A stretch of DNA of 14,122 nucleotides from Hydrogenophaga sp. (GTDB lineage Bacteria; Pseudomonadota; Gammaproteobacteria; Burkholderiales; Burkholderiaceae_C): positions 1 to 14,122 of the forward strand of contig JAGXRS010000462.1 of assembly GCA_018335615.1 (NCBI GenBank), written 5' to 3'. The position numbers and the translations under genes are program-made. Numbering within the stretch: the stretch's first letter is position 1; each line of letters begins with the position of its first letter. A model generated the notes under the pieces. The model worked only from the letters and a program-made list of their open reading frames with translations, ran no database searches and was not told the origin of the DNA. Below, piece by piece: positions 8,425 to 14,122 of this stretch.

Positions 8425-8461
8425 ATCAAAGACCCAGACCCGAAGAACTGTCCAACCGGGA

Positions 8462-8539
8462 GACACCACGGAACCGGCTCTGCCGGGCCGCTGGTGTCGC
8501 CTCCTTGCAGGGGGTCGCGCGAAGCGCGGAGGGGGTGAG
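8462..8539. repeat. Palindromic intergenic element between nuoC and nuoD
   Basis: Seen directly: arms GACACCA (8462-8468) and TGGTGTC (8492-8498) are perfect inverted repeats. They continue as CGG/CCG with a one-base bulge, and inside them CCGGC-TCT-GCCGG forms a second stem. A second module follows: CCTCC (8500-8504) can pair with GGGGG of TTGCAGGGGG, or with GGAGG (8528-8532) around a GCGC-GAA-GCGC mini-hairpin. From memory, near-identical strings (CCGG-TTTGCCGG-GCCGC...GTGTCGCCCCC) recur between genes in Comamonadaceae chromosomes, so I call it a dispersed REP-like element; the copy number cannot be seen in one window. It sits inside an operon and would be folded in the nuo mRNA. It is not a clear terminator, because no U-run follows on the minus strand. 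Confidence 0.65.
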
Positions 8540-8547
8540 CTTGTTCA

Positions 8548-9168
8548 TCAGTGCAGACCGCCGTAGTTGTCTTCACGGATCACGCGCGGAACGATTTCGC
8601 GTGGCTCGATGCTCACCGGCTCGTACACCACGCGCTGACGCGTCGCGTCGTAGCGCATTTCCACATGACCGGACAAGGGGAAATCCTTGCGGAAGGGGTG
8701 ACCGATGAAGCCGTAGTCGGTGAGGATGCGGCGCAGATCGTCGTGACCGTCGAAGACGATCCCAAACAAGTCAAAGGCTTCGCGCTCGTACCAATTGGCC
8801 GAGGCCCAGATGGACGTGACAGAGGGCAGCACCGGGAAATCATCTTCCGGGCAGAACACGCGAACGCGGACCCGGTGGTTCAGGCTCACCGACAGCAGAT
8901 GGACCACGGCCGCAAAGCGCTGGCCTTCCCAGCGGCCATCACCATAGTCCTGGTAGTCCACACCACAGAGGTCAATCAGTTGTTCGAACTGCGCCTGCGG
9001 GGCACTGCGCAGCGTCTGCATCACGGCCAGGTAATGACCGGCCGAGACGGTGAGGGTGACCTCGCCACGCTCGACACGAATGGACTGCACCTGACCGCCG
9101 AGAAGGGCAGCCAGCGAAGCCTGGATCTCCTCGGGGGAGGTCGCGTATGACGTACGGGAATCGCTCAT
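8548..9168 (-). CDS. nuoC: NADH-quinone oxidoreductase subunit C
   Basis: Peripheral-arm subunit of complex I (mitochondrial 30 kDa/NDUFS3), 206 residues; it has no Fe-S cluster and a structural role next to NuoD. The signature block is YEREAFDLFGIVFDGHDDLR (127-146), running into RILTDYGFIGHPFRKDFPL (147-165). The C-terminus REDNYGGLH is typical. NuoC and NuoD are separate here, not fused as in E. coli. The frame is open to 9300, but that extension overlaps nuoB by 88 bp and reads as unrelated sequence. ATG at 9166-9168 (MSDSRTSYATSPEEIQ) is therefore taken, with only a weak AAAGA upstream. The gene ends in a tandem TGATGA stop (8545-8550). Confidence 0.96.
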   Translation of the reverse strand: MSDSRTSYATSPEEIQASLAALLGGQVQSIRVERGEVTLTVSAGHYLAVMQTLRSAPQAQFEQLIDLCGVDYQDYGDGRWEGQRFAAVVHLLSVSLNHRVRVRVFCPEDDFPVLPSVTSIWASANWYEREAFDLFGIVFDGHDDLRRILTDYGFIGHPFRKDFPLSGHVEMRYDATRQRVVYEPVSIEPREIVPRVIREDNYGGLH

Positions 9169-9212
9169 GAGCAATCTTTCTGGACTCGAACCTGAGGTGC
9201 CGGGCCAGCCGC

Positions 9213-9692
9213 TCAGGCTCGCGCGATGGTATTGGTGCGGCGAATCTTCTGCTGCAGCTGCATGATGCCGTACAGCAGCGCCTCGGCCGTGGGCGGACAA
9301 CCTGGCACGTAGACATCCACCGGCACGATGCGGTCACAGCCGCGCACCACCGAGTAGCTGTAGTGGTAGTAGCCGCCACCATTGGCGCACGTCCCCATGG
9401 ACAGCACCCAGCGCGGCTCGGCCATCTGGTCGTAGACCTTGCGCAGGGCGGGCGCCATCTTGTTGCACAGCGTGCCCGCCACAATCATCAGATCGGACTG
9501 GCGCGGACTGGCGCGAAACACCTCGGCACCGAAGCGCCCCAGGTCGTAGCGGGCAGCCGCGGCATGCATCATCTCGACCGCACAACAGGCCAGACCAAAG
9601 GTCATGGGCCAGAGTGACCCGGTCTTGGCCCAATTCACCACCGAGTCGTAACTGGTGGTGACGAAACCTTCCTTGAAAACGCCTTCAATCAT
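9213..9692 (-). CDS. nuoB: NADH-quinone oxidoreductase subunit B (cluster N2)
   Basis: Subunit carrying N2, the last Fe-S cluster before quinone (mitochondrial PSST/NDUFS7), 159 residues. The unusual tandem-cysteine ligand pair is present as Cys36-Cys37 in TFGLACCAVEMM, with Cys102 (GTCANGGGYYH) and Cys132 (VPGCPPTAEALLYG) completing the set. Length and N-terminus (MIEGVFKEGFVTTSYDSVVN) are typical of the betaproteobacterial protein. ATG at 9690-9692 has a TGGAG ribosome-binding site about 8 bases upstream, in the 36-bp gap after nuoA. nuoC follows after 44 bp. Confidence 0.98.
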   Translation of the reverse strand: MIEGVFKEGFVTTSYDSVVNWAKTGSLWPMTFGLACCAVEMMHAAAARYDLGRFGAEVFRASPRQSDLMIVAGTLCNKMAPALRKVYDQMAEPRWVLSMGTCANGGGYYHYSYSVVRGCDRIVPVDVYVPGCPPTAEALLYGIMQLQQKIRRTNTIARA

Positions 9693-9728
9693 GTGATGCT
9701 CCAGTGATCCCGCGTTTGACTTGTGCGC

Positions 9729-10088
9729 TCATTCCCAGTCCAGCGCGCCCTTTTTCCACTCGTAGGCAAAGCCCACCGTCAGAATCGCCAAGAAGATCAC
9801 ACCCGCCAGAAAACCGGTCATGCCGATATCGGAGAACGCCACAGCCCAAGGGATCAGGAACGCAATTTCAAGATCAAACAGAATGAAGAGAATGGCCACT
9901 AGGTAATAGCGCACATCAAACTTCATGCGGGCATCCTCAAAAGCCTCGAAGCCGCATTCGTAAGGAGAATTCTTTTCGGCGTCCGGGCGATTGGGCCCCA
10001 GGATGTATCCCAACACCTGCGGGATGACTCCGACAGCAACACCAACCAAAATGAACAAGAGTACGGGAAGGTATTGCTCTAGAATCAT
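9729..10088 (-). CDS. nuoA: NADH-quinone oxidoreductase subunit A
   Basis: First gene of the nuo operon: a small membrane subunit of complex I (mitochondrial ND3), 119 residues with three transmembrane helices. The mobile loop after helix 1 contains SPYECGFEAF with Cys45. Helix 2 has FDLE, with Asp72 and Glu74 matching the conserved acidic pair of E. coli NuoA (Asp79/Glu81). The frame is open upstream to 10178, but those codons run through the tRNA-Leu gene. The start is therefore ATG at 10086-10088 (MILEQYLPVLLF). The Shine-Dalgarno is poor: a GGAAA about 11 bases upstream in the 48-bp gap after the tRNA. Confidence 0.97.
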   Translation of the reverse strand: MILEQYLPVLLFILVGVAVGVIPQVLGYILGPNRPDAEKNSPYECGFEAFEDARMKFDVRYYLVAILFILFDLEIAFLIPWAVAFSDIGMTGFLAGVIFLAILTVGFAYEWKKGALDWE

Positions 10089-10107
10089 TTTTTGGTATTT
10101 CCGCTTG

Positions 10108-10124
10108 CATGGCCTTGCGCCATG
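10108..10124 (-). other. Small hairpin between tRNA-Leu and nuoA
   Basis: CATGGC (10108-10113) and GCCATG (10119-10124) form a perfect 6-bp inverted repeat with a 5-nt loop, in the 48-bp spacer between the tRNA 3' end and the nuoA start. No U-run follows on the minus strand, so it does not look like a terminator. It could mark or protect the 5' end left after tRNA processing, or be chance. Its function is inference only. Confidence 0.35.
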
Positions 10125-10136
10125 TTTGCCACATAT

Positions 10137-10221
10137 TGGTGCCGACGGCGAGACTCGAACTCGCACAGCTTTCGCCACTACCCCCTCAAGATAGCGTGTC
10201 TACCAATTTCACCACGTCGGC
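10137..10221 (-). tRNA. tRNA-Leu (anticodon GAG)
   Basis: The minus strand folds into a complete class II tRNA with an encoded CCA. The acceptor stem is GCCGACG/CGTCGGC (10215-10221 with 10141-10147), discriminator A at 10140, and CCA at 10137-10139. The D stem is GUG/CAC with an AAAUUGGUAGA loop. The anticodon stem is CUAUC/GGUAG with loop UUGAGGG, giving anticodon GAG (10185-10187), which reads CUC and CUU leucine codons. The long variable arm GGC-GAAA-GCU is typical of tRNA-Leu, and the T arm is GCGAG-UUCGAGU-CUCGC. It lies 48 bp before nuoA and downstream of an intrinsic terminator, so its promoter should lie in 10222-10286. A -10-like TAAACT is at 10280-10285, but I see no good -35. It may be co-transcribed with nuoA. 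Confidence 0.97.
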
Positions 10222-10286
10222 CAAGTCTGCATGTTTTTGATTCACGAGGGATGGTGTGAACCTTGCTGACAATCCTTAGAGTTTAC

Positions 10287-10329
10287 CCTGAAAAAGCCCT
10301 GTTTTTGAGGGGGTCAGGCGTTTTTCAGG
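10287..10329. terminator. Bidirectional intrinsic terminator after secG
   Basis: The arms CCTGAAAAA (10287-10295) and TTTTTCAGG (10321-10329) are a perfect 9-bp inverted repeat. Inside them, GCCCTG (10296-10301) pairs with CAGGC (10315-10319) with a one-base bulge. On either strand this gives an A-run, a GC-rich stem and then a U-run, the layout of a bidirectional rho-independent terminator. On the minus strand it lies 64 bases past the secG stop, so it would close the pnp-tpiA-secG transcript and separate it from tRNA-Leu/nuo. The rest of this 172-bp gap shows nothing else firm. Confidence 0.7.
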
Positions 10330-10393
10330 CGGGAATCGCAAGCCAGTACCAGCGACTCCTCCTTACCTGAACAGACGGCTGCCCTTCAAGGTG

Positions 10394-10801
10394 TCAGTTA
10401 CCCGGGATCGCTGCCGCACCTGTGGCTGCTGCCGGCTGCGCAGGAGCCACGGTCGGGGCGGCTGGCGCGCCGCTGGGCTCGGTACCGGGAATCTGCGCCG
10501 CGGGCGTTGGCGCGGAGACCGCCGCACCTTCCAGCACACTACCCGAACGAGGTGCCTCGCGCAGGTTGCCGAAATAGGCCAGTCCCAGCGTGGCCGCTAG
10601 GAACACCGCTGCGAGGACCGCCGTGCTGCGCGAGAGGAAGTTGGCACCGCCGGAGGCGCCGAACAGGCTGGCCGAACCAGCGCCACCGCCGAAGGCCGCA
10701 CCCGCGTCCGCGCCTTTGCCGTGCTGCATGAGGATCAGCCCGATCATGCCCAGCGCCGTGAGGATCTGCACCGCGAGAAGAATGGTCAACAAAACATTCA
10801 T
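10394..10801 (-). CDS. secG: Protein translocase subunit SecG
   Basis: Small inner-membrane subunit of the SecYEG translocon that assists preprotein export, 135 residues. There are two transmembrane helices (about 3-25 and 58-78). The diagnostic cytoplasmic loop is LMQHGKGADAGAAFGGGAG (24-42) followed by SLFGASGGANFLSR. After helix 2 comes a low-complexity Ala/Pro tail of about 50 residues (for example GAPAAPTVAPAQPAAATG), making it longer than E. coli SecG (110 residues). ATG at 10799-10801 has a GGAG ribosome-binding site (10809-10812) with a 7-nt spacer. That site can be paired by a CTCC just upstream (see the leader feature). It is 73 bp downstream of tpiA. Confidence 0.96.
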   Translation of the reverse strand: MNVLLTILLAVQILTALGMIGLILMQHGKGADAGAAFGGGAGSASLFGASGGANFLSRSTAVLAAVFLAATLGLAYFGNLREAPRSGSVLEGAAVSAPTPAAQIPGTEPSGAPAAPTVAPAQPAAATGAAAIPGN

Positions 10802-10808
10802 TTAATTG

Positions 10809-10846
10809 CTCCGTGAGGAGGCGACGAGCCCACGCGGGCCATCGCC
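10809..10846 (-). promoter_or_regulatory. Structured leader of secG with a maskable ribosome-binding site
   Basis: On the minus strand, the tpiA-secG gap folds into a hairpin at 10820-10846. Its stem is GGCGATGGCCC against GGGCTCGTCGCC: 11 pairs including one G-U, one bulged U and a GCGU loop. Immediately after it, CTCC (10817-10820) can pair with the secG Shine-Dalgarno GGAG (10809-10812) across a 4-nt loop. The two structures share one base, so they may compete or stack. No U-run follows, which argues against a terminator. A regulatory role is inference. Confidence 0.4.
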
Positions 10847-10874
10847 AGGTATGTACATGGTGGGAATATCCAGG

Positions 10875-11624
10875 TCAGCGGGCAGCAGCCGCGACGATCT
10901 GGAGGAAATCGACAGCCTTCAGCGAGGCGCCGCCGATCAGTCCACCGTCGATGTCGGGCTGGGCCAGCAGGCTGGCGGCGTTCGCCGCGTTCATGCTGCC
11001 GCCATAGAGAATGTGGACGCGCTCGGGGTGCTGCGTCGCGGCCGACAGCTGGGCGCGCAGGACCGCGTGCACCTGCTGCGCCATCTCCGGCGTGGCCGTC
11101 TTACCGGTGCCGATCGCCCACACCGGCTCGTAGGCCACCACGATTTCGCTGGTGCAATGCGCCACCGTGTGGATCACCGCCGCGAGCTGGCGCTTGACGA
11201 CGGCTTCGGTCTGGCCGGTTTCGCGCTCGTCCAGCGTTTCCCCCACACACACGATGGGCGTGATGCCCATGGACAGCGCACGCTGTGCCTTGGTGGCGAC
11301 CACCGCGTCGGTCTCGCCATGGTACTGACGACGCTCCGAGTGCCCCACGATGGCGTAGCGGCAGCCGAAGTCTTTCAACATGGCGGCGCTCACCTCACCG
11401 GTGTAGGCGCCCTGCTCGTGGGCCGACACGTCCTGCGAACCCCAGGCGATGGGGCCGCCCTGCAGCAGCGCCTGCAGCTGCGCCAGGTAGGGCGCCGGTG
11501 CACACAAGGCCACGTCGGCCGCAGGCGCTGCGGCGCCCAGGCCTTCCAGCATGGCCTTCAGCAGTGATTCGTTCGCAGCCAGCGAACCGTTCATCTTCCA
11601 GTTACCTGCAATCAGTTTTTTCAT
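10875..11624 (-). CDS. tpiA: Triosephosphate isomerase
   Basis: Cytoplasmic TIM-barrel enzyme interconverting dihydroxyacetone phosphate and glyceraldehyde 3-phosphate in glycolysis and gluconeogenesis; 249 residues, full length. Substrate and catalytic residues are all visible: Asn8 and Lys10 in GNWKMNG, the electrophile His95 in IVGHSERR, and the catalytic base Glu166 in AYEPVWAIGTGKTAT with the flexible lid loop 6. The phosphate-binding LYGGS (206-210) and the late GGLIGGASL are also present. ATG at 11622-11624 has a GGGAG ribosome-binding site about 7 bases upstream. It lies 31 bp after the quinone oxidoreductase gene and 73 bp before secG, a tpiA-secG pairing common in bacteria. Confidence 0.98.
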   Translation of the reverse strand: MKKLIAGNWKMNGSLAANESLLKAMLEGLGAAAPAADVALCAPAPYLAQLQALLQGGPIAWGSQDVSAHEQGAYTGEVSAAMLKDFGCRYAIVGHSERRQYHGETDAVVATKAQRALSMGITPIVCVGETLDERETGQTEAVVKRQLAAVIHTVAHCTSEIVVAYEPVWAIGTGKTATPEMAQQVHAVLRAQLSAATQHPERVHILYGGSMNAANAASLLAQPDIDGGLIGGASLKAVDFLQIVAAAAR

Positions 11625-11655
11625 GCGTTTGCTCCCGTGCTCACAGCGGTGCCCT

Positions 11656-12645
11656 TCAGGCCCAGCTGAGCACGATCTTGCCGATGTGGCGGTTGGATTC
11701 CATCAGTTCATGCGCCTGCGCGGCTTCGGCCGCAGGAAACACGCGGTAGATGACCGGCTGGACACGGCCGTCGGCCAGCAAGGGCCAGACATGCTCGCGC
11801 AGCGATTGGGCGATGGCGGTCTTGAACGCCAGCGGCCGAGGACGCAGCGTGGAACCGGTGATGGTGAGGCGGCGTCGCAGCACCATGCCAGCATTGATCT
11901 CGGCCTTCACACCACCCTGTACCGCGATGATGACCAGGCGGCCGTCCTCGGCCAAGCAGTCGAGTTCGCGCGCTACGTACGATCCCGCCACCATGTCGAG
12001 CACGACGTTGACGCCCTGCCCGTCCGTGATGTCCGCCACGGCGGTCACGAAGTCCTGCGTCTTGTAGTTGATGGCGTGATCGGCACCGAGCGCCAGGCAG
12101 GCGGCGCACTTGTCGTCGCTGCCCGCGGTGGCGATCACACGCGCGCCCAGGGCCTTGGCCATCTGGATGGCGGTCACACCAATGCCGCTGGTGCCGCCCT
12201 GGATGAGCAGGGTTTCACCGGGCTGCAGACGCGCACGGTCGAAGACGTTGCTCCACACGGTGAAGAACGTTTCTGGCAGGCTCGCGGCGGCGATGTCGTC
12301 CAGGCTTTCGGGCACCGGCAGGCACTGTCCCACGGGAGCCACACACCACTGGGCGTAGCCACCACCGGCCACCAGCGCACAGACGCGGTCGCCCACCTGC
12401 AGGCCGGCTGCGGCCATCGCCTCAGCGTCACCCGACGCGATGACACCCGCCACTTCCAGACCCGGCAGGTCGGAAGCGCCGGGTGGCACCGGGTAGTTGC
12501 CGGTGCGCTGCAGCACATCGGGGCGGTTCACGCCCGACGCGCTGACGCGAATCAGCACCTCGCCCGCGCCCGCTGCGGGCACCGGACGCTCGGTCAGGCG
12601 CAGCACCTCGGGTCCACCGAAGGCGCTGATCTCGACGGCTTGCAT
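11656..12645 (-). CDS. NAD(P)H:quinone oxidoreductase, zinc-free MDR family (PIG3/QOR type)
   Basis: Medium-chain dehydrogenase/reductase, 329 residues, cytoplasmic. The N-terminal GroES-like domain has PGLEVAG (about 61-67) in place of the zinc-binding GHE motif, and the four-cysteine structural zinc lobe is missing, so it belongs to the zinc-independent quinone oxidoreductases. The Rossmann motif is QGGTSGIG (149-156). The stretch SLPETFFTVWSNVF is typical of the TP53I3/PIG3 subgroup, which reduces quinones with NADPH; the exact substrate cannot be read from sequence. Two starts are possible: ATG at 12643-12645 (MQAVEISAFGGPEVL), chosen because homologues begin at this strand, or GTG at 12655-12657 (four more residues, only 6 bp after pnp). 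Neither has a clear Shine-Dalgarno, which suggests coupling to pnp. Confidence 0.9.
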   Translation of the reverse strand: MQAVEISAFGGPEVLRLTERPVPAAGAGEVLIRVSASGVNRPDVLQRTGNYPVPPGASDLPGLEVAGVIASGDAEAMAAAGLQVGDRVCALVAGGGYAQWCVAPVGQCLPVPESLDDIAAASLPETFFTVWSNVFDRARLQPGETLLIQGGTSGIGVTAIQMAKALGARVIATAGSDDKCAACLALGADHAINYKTQDFVTAVADITDGQGVNVVLDMVAGSYVARELDCLAEDGRLVIIAVQGGVKAEINAGMVLRRRLTITGSTLRPRPLAFKTAIAQSLREHVWPLLADGRVQPVIYRVFPAAEAAQAHELMESNRHIGKIVLSWA

Positions 12646-12663
12646 GATCGCTGACACGGCGGC

Positions 12664-14122
12664 TTACTGCTGCTGTTGCTGTTGTGACTGCTCGCCGCTG
12701 TTGCGATCGAGCAGGGCCTTCATGGACAGCTTGACACGGCCCTTCTCGTCCGTCTCGAGCACCTTGACGCGCACGATCTGGCCTTCGCTCAGGTAGTCGG
12801 TGACGCGCTCGACGCGCTCGTGGGCGATCTGGCTGATGTGCAGCAGGCCGTCCTTGCCAGGCAGCAGGTTGATCAGGGCACCGAAGTCCAGGATCTTGGT
12901 GACCGGGCCTTCGTAGACCTTGCCGATTTCGACTTCGGCGGTGATCTGCTCGATGCGGCGCTTGGCCTCGTCGGCCTTGGCGCTGTCGGTCGAGGCGATG
13001 GTGATGGTGCCGTCTTCGTCGATGTTGATCTGCGTGCCGGTCTCTTCGGTCAGCGCGCGGATGACGGCGCCGCCCTTGCCGATCACGTCACGGATCTTCT
13101 CGGGGTTGATCTTCATGGTGAAGAGCTTGGGTGCGAAGTTCGACACCTCGGTCTTGGCTTCGCCCATGGCTTCCTGCATCTTGCCCAGGATGTGCATGCG
13201 GGCTTCCTTGGCCTGGGCCAGTGCCACCTGCATGATTTCCTTGGTGATGCCCTGGATCTTGATGTCCATCTGCAGCGCCGAGATGCCGTTGGTGGTACCG
13301 GCCACCTTGAAGTCCATGTCGCCCAGATGATCTTCGTCGCCCAGGATGTCGGTCAGCACCGCGAAGCGGTTGCCTTCCTTGATCAGGCCCATGGCGATAC
13401 CGGCCACATGCGCCTTCATGGGCACGCCGGCATCCATCAGCGCCAGGCAGCCGCCGCAGACCGACGCCATCGACGAGGAACCGTTGGACTCGGTGATTTC
13501 CGACACCAGTCGCATGGTGTAGGGGAAGTCTTCCTTGGCGGGCAGTGCGGCGATCAGCGCGCGCTTGGCCAGACGGCCGTGGCCGATCTCGCGGCGCTTC
13601 GGGGTGCCAAAACGGCCGGCTTCGCCGGTGGCGAAGGGAGGCATGTTGTAGTGCAGCATGAAGCGGTCTTCGTACTCGCCGGCCAGCGCGTCGATGCGCT
13701 GCGCGTCGCGGTCGGTGCCCAGCGTGGCCACGACCAGCGCCTGCGTTTCGCCCCGGGTGAACAGCGAGGAGCCGTGGGCGCGCGGCAGCACGCTGTTGCG
13801 GATCTCGATGGCGCGCACGGTGCGGGTGTCGCGGCCGTCGATGCGGGGCTCGCCGGCGAGGATCTGGCCACGCACGATCTTGGCTTCGATCTCGAACAGC
13901 AGGGCTTCGATCGCCACGCTGTCAAAGGCCACGCCCTCTTCCTTCAGGGCGGCCATCACATCAGCGTAAGCCGTGCGGCAGGCCTGGGTGCGCGCCTGCT
14001 TGTTGCGGATCTGGTAGGCGGCTTCGAGCTTGGCCTTGGCCAGGCCGTCGATCTTGGCGATCAGGGCTTCGTCCTTGGCGGGTGCCTGCCAGTCCCAGGC
14101 CGGCTTGCCGGCGTCACGCACC
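12664..14122 (-). CDS. pnp: Polyribonucleotide nucleotidyltransferase (PNPase), N-terminus missing
   Basis: Phosphorolytic 3'-5' exoribonuclease, trimeric, part of the RNA degradosome in many bacteria. The window starts inside the gene. The 485 visible residues correspond to E. coli PNPase from about residue 223, so the first RNase PH domain is lost to the edge. Visible in order: the all-helical linker (1-85), the second, catalytic RNase PH domain (about 93-325), a KH domain with VIGKGG (346-351), an S1 domain (about 397-470) and a short tail. Phosphate-site serines are in ESNGSSSMASVCGG (211-224). The metal ligands in GDEDHLGDMDFK are Asp264, Asp270 and Lys272 (E. coli Asp486, Asp492, Lys494). 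The tail ends QSQQQQQQ, encoded by mixed CAG/CAA codons. The first visible GTG is an internal valine. Confidence 0.97.
   Translation of the reverse strand, partial: VRDAGKPAWDWQAPAKDEALIAKIDGLAKAKLEAAYQIRNKQARTQACRTAYADVMAALKEEGVAFDSVAIEALLFEIEAKIVRGQILAGEPRIDGRDTRTVRAIEIRNSVLPRAHGSSLFTRGETQALVVATLGTDRDAQRIDALAGEYEDRFMLHYNMPPFATGEAGRFGTPKRREIGHGRLAKRALIAALPAKEDFPYTMRLVSEITESNGSSSMASVCGGCLALMDAGVPMKAHVAGIAMGLIKEGNRFAVLTDILGDEDHLGDMDFKVAGTTNGISALQMDIKIQGITKEIMQVALAQAKEARMHILGKMQEAMGEAKTEVSNFAPKLFTMKINPEKIRDVIGKGGAVIRALTEETGTQINIDEDGTITIASTDSAKADEAKRRIEQITAEVEIGKVYEGPVTKILDFGALINLLPGKDGLLHISQIAHERVERVTDYLSEGQIVRVKVLETDEKGRVKLSMKALLDRNSGEQSQQQQQQ

Noticed and set aside
7237..8538. 433-residue plus-strand ORF opposite nuoD and the palindrome
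   Set aside because: Antisense shadow of nuoD with His/Val/Asp/Arg-rich low-information sequence. The end runs into the palindromic repeat.
9180..9197. T-arm-like string GGTTCGAGTCC on the minus strand in the nuoB-nuoC gap
   Set aside because: Only 44 bp lie between the genes, and no acceptor, D or anticodon arms can be formed; chance match.
9169..9300. Longer NuoC reading (250 residues starting at 9300)
   Set aside because: The extra 44 residues lie mostly over the nuoB 3' end in another frame and show no family resemblance. The 206-residue form fits NuoC.
9937..10134. Possible leader peptide ORF (65 codons) starting between tRNA-Leu and nuoA
   Set aside because: It overlaps nuoA deeply in another frame, has no ribosome-binding site or attenuator layout, and its sequence looks like a shadow.
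10089..10178. Longer NuoA reading (149 residues starting at 10178)
   Set aside because: The extra codons read through the tRNA-Leu gene.
10222..10290. Sigma70 promoter for tRNA-Leu/nuo (-10-like TAAACT at 10280-10285)
   Set aside because: A promoter is expected here, but no acceptable -35 stands 16-18 bases upstream, so I did not list it as a feature.
11551..12654. 367-residue plus-strand ORF opposite the quinone oxidoreductase gene
   Set aside because: It covers the real gene almost exactly on the other strand and has no family resemblance.
1..14122. Defence system, mobile element, CRISPR array or novel gene cluster
   Set aside because: Both strands were read throughout. All coding space is filled by conserved housekeeping genes, and no transposase, integrase, repeat-spacer pattern or base-composition break was seen.

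Overview
The window is a stretch of ordinary, high-GC housekeeping chromosome, with every gene on the minus strand. The proteins look betaproteobacterial, most likely Comamonadaceae (Hydrogenophaga, Acidovorax or Variovorax type). The signs are the wording of NuoB/D/H/I, the order pnp - quinone oxidoreductase - tpiA - secG - tRNA-Leu - nuo, and an intergenic palindromic element of a kind I associate with that family. The genus cannot be fixed from the sequence alone.

Read in the direction of transcription (right to left), the window opens inside pnp (polynucleotide phosphorylase; about the first 220 residues lie outside). Next come a zinc-free PIG3-type NAD(P)H:quinone oxidoreductase, tpiA (triosephosphate isomerase) and secG (translocon subunit). 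These four are closely spaced and probably at least partly co-transcribed. A 172-bp gap after secG holds a convincing bidirectional intrinsic terminator. It is followed by tRNA-Leu(GAG) and, 48 bp further on, by nuoA.

From 10088 down to 1 runs the operon for the 14-subunit, proton-pumping respiratory complex I: nuoA, B, C, D, E, F, G, H, I, J, K and the first 153 codons of nuoL, in canonical order with no accessory gene inserted. NuoE, F and G form the NADH-oxidising module. NuoB, C, D and I carry electrons to quinone. NuoA, H, J, K and L are membrane proton-path subunits. All ligands of the expected Fe-S clusters (N1a, N1b, N2, N3, N4, N5, N6a, N6b) are present. The extra N7 cluster of NuoG is absent. 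Junctions are tight, with ATGA overlaps at nuoD/E, nuoG/H and nuoJ/K. The one exception is a 123-bp nuoC-nuoD gap filled largely by a palindromic repeat.

No mobile element, CRISPR array, defence gene or novel gene cluster is visible. The points worth a second look are small: the intra-operon palindrome, a hairpin that may occlude the secG ribosome-binding site, the tRNA heading the nuo operon, and low-complexity protein tails on several subunits. Many long plus-strand ORFs exist, but all are antisense shadows of these genes.
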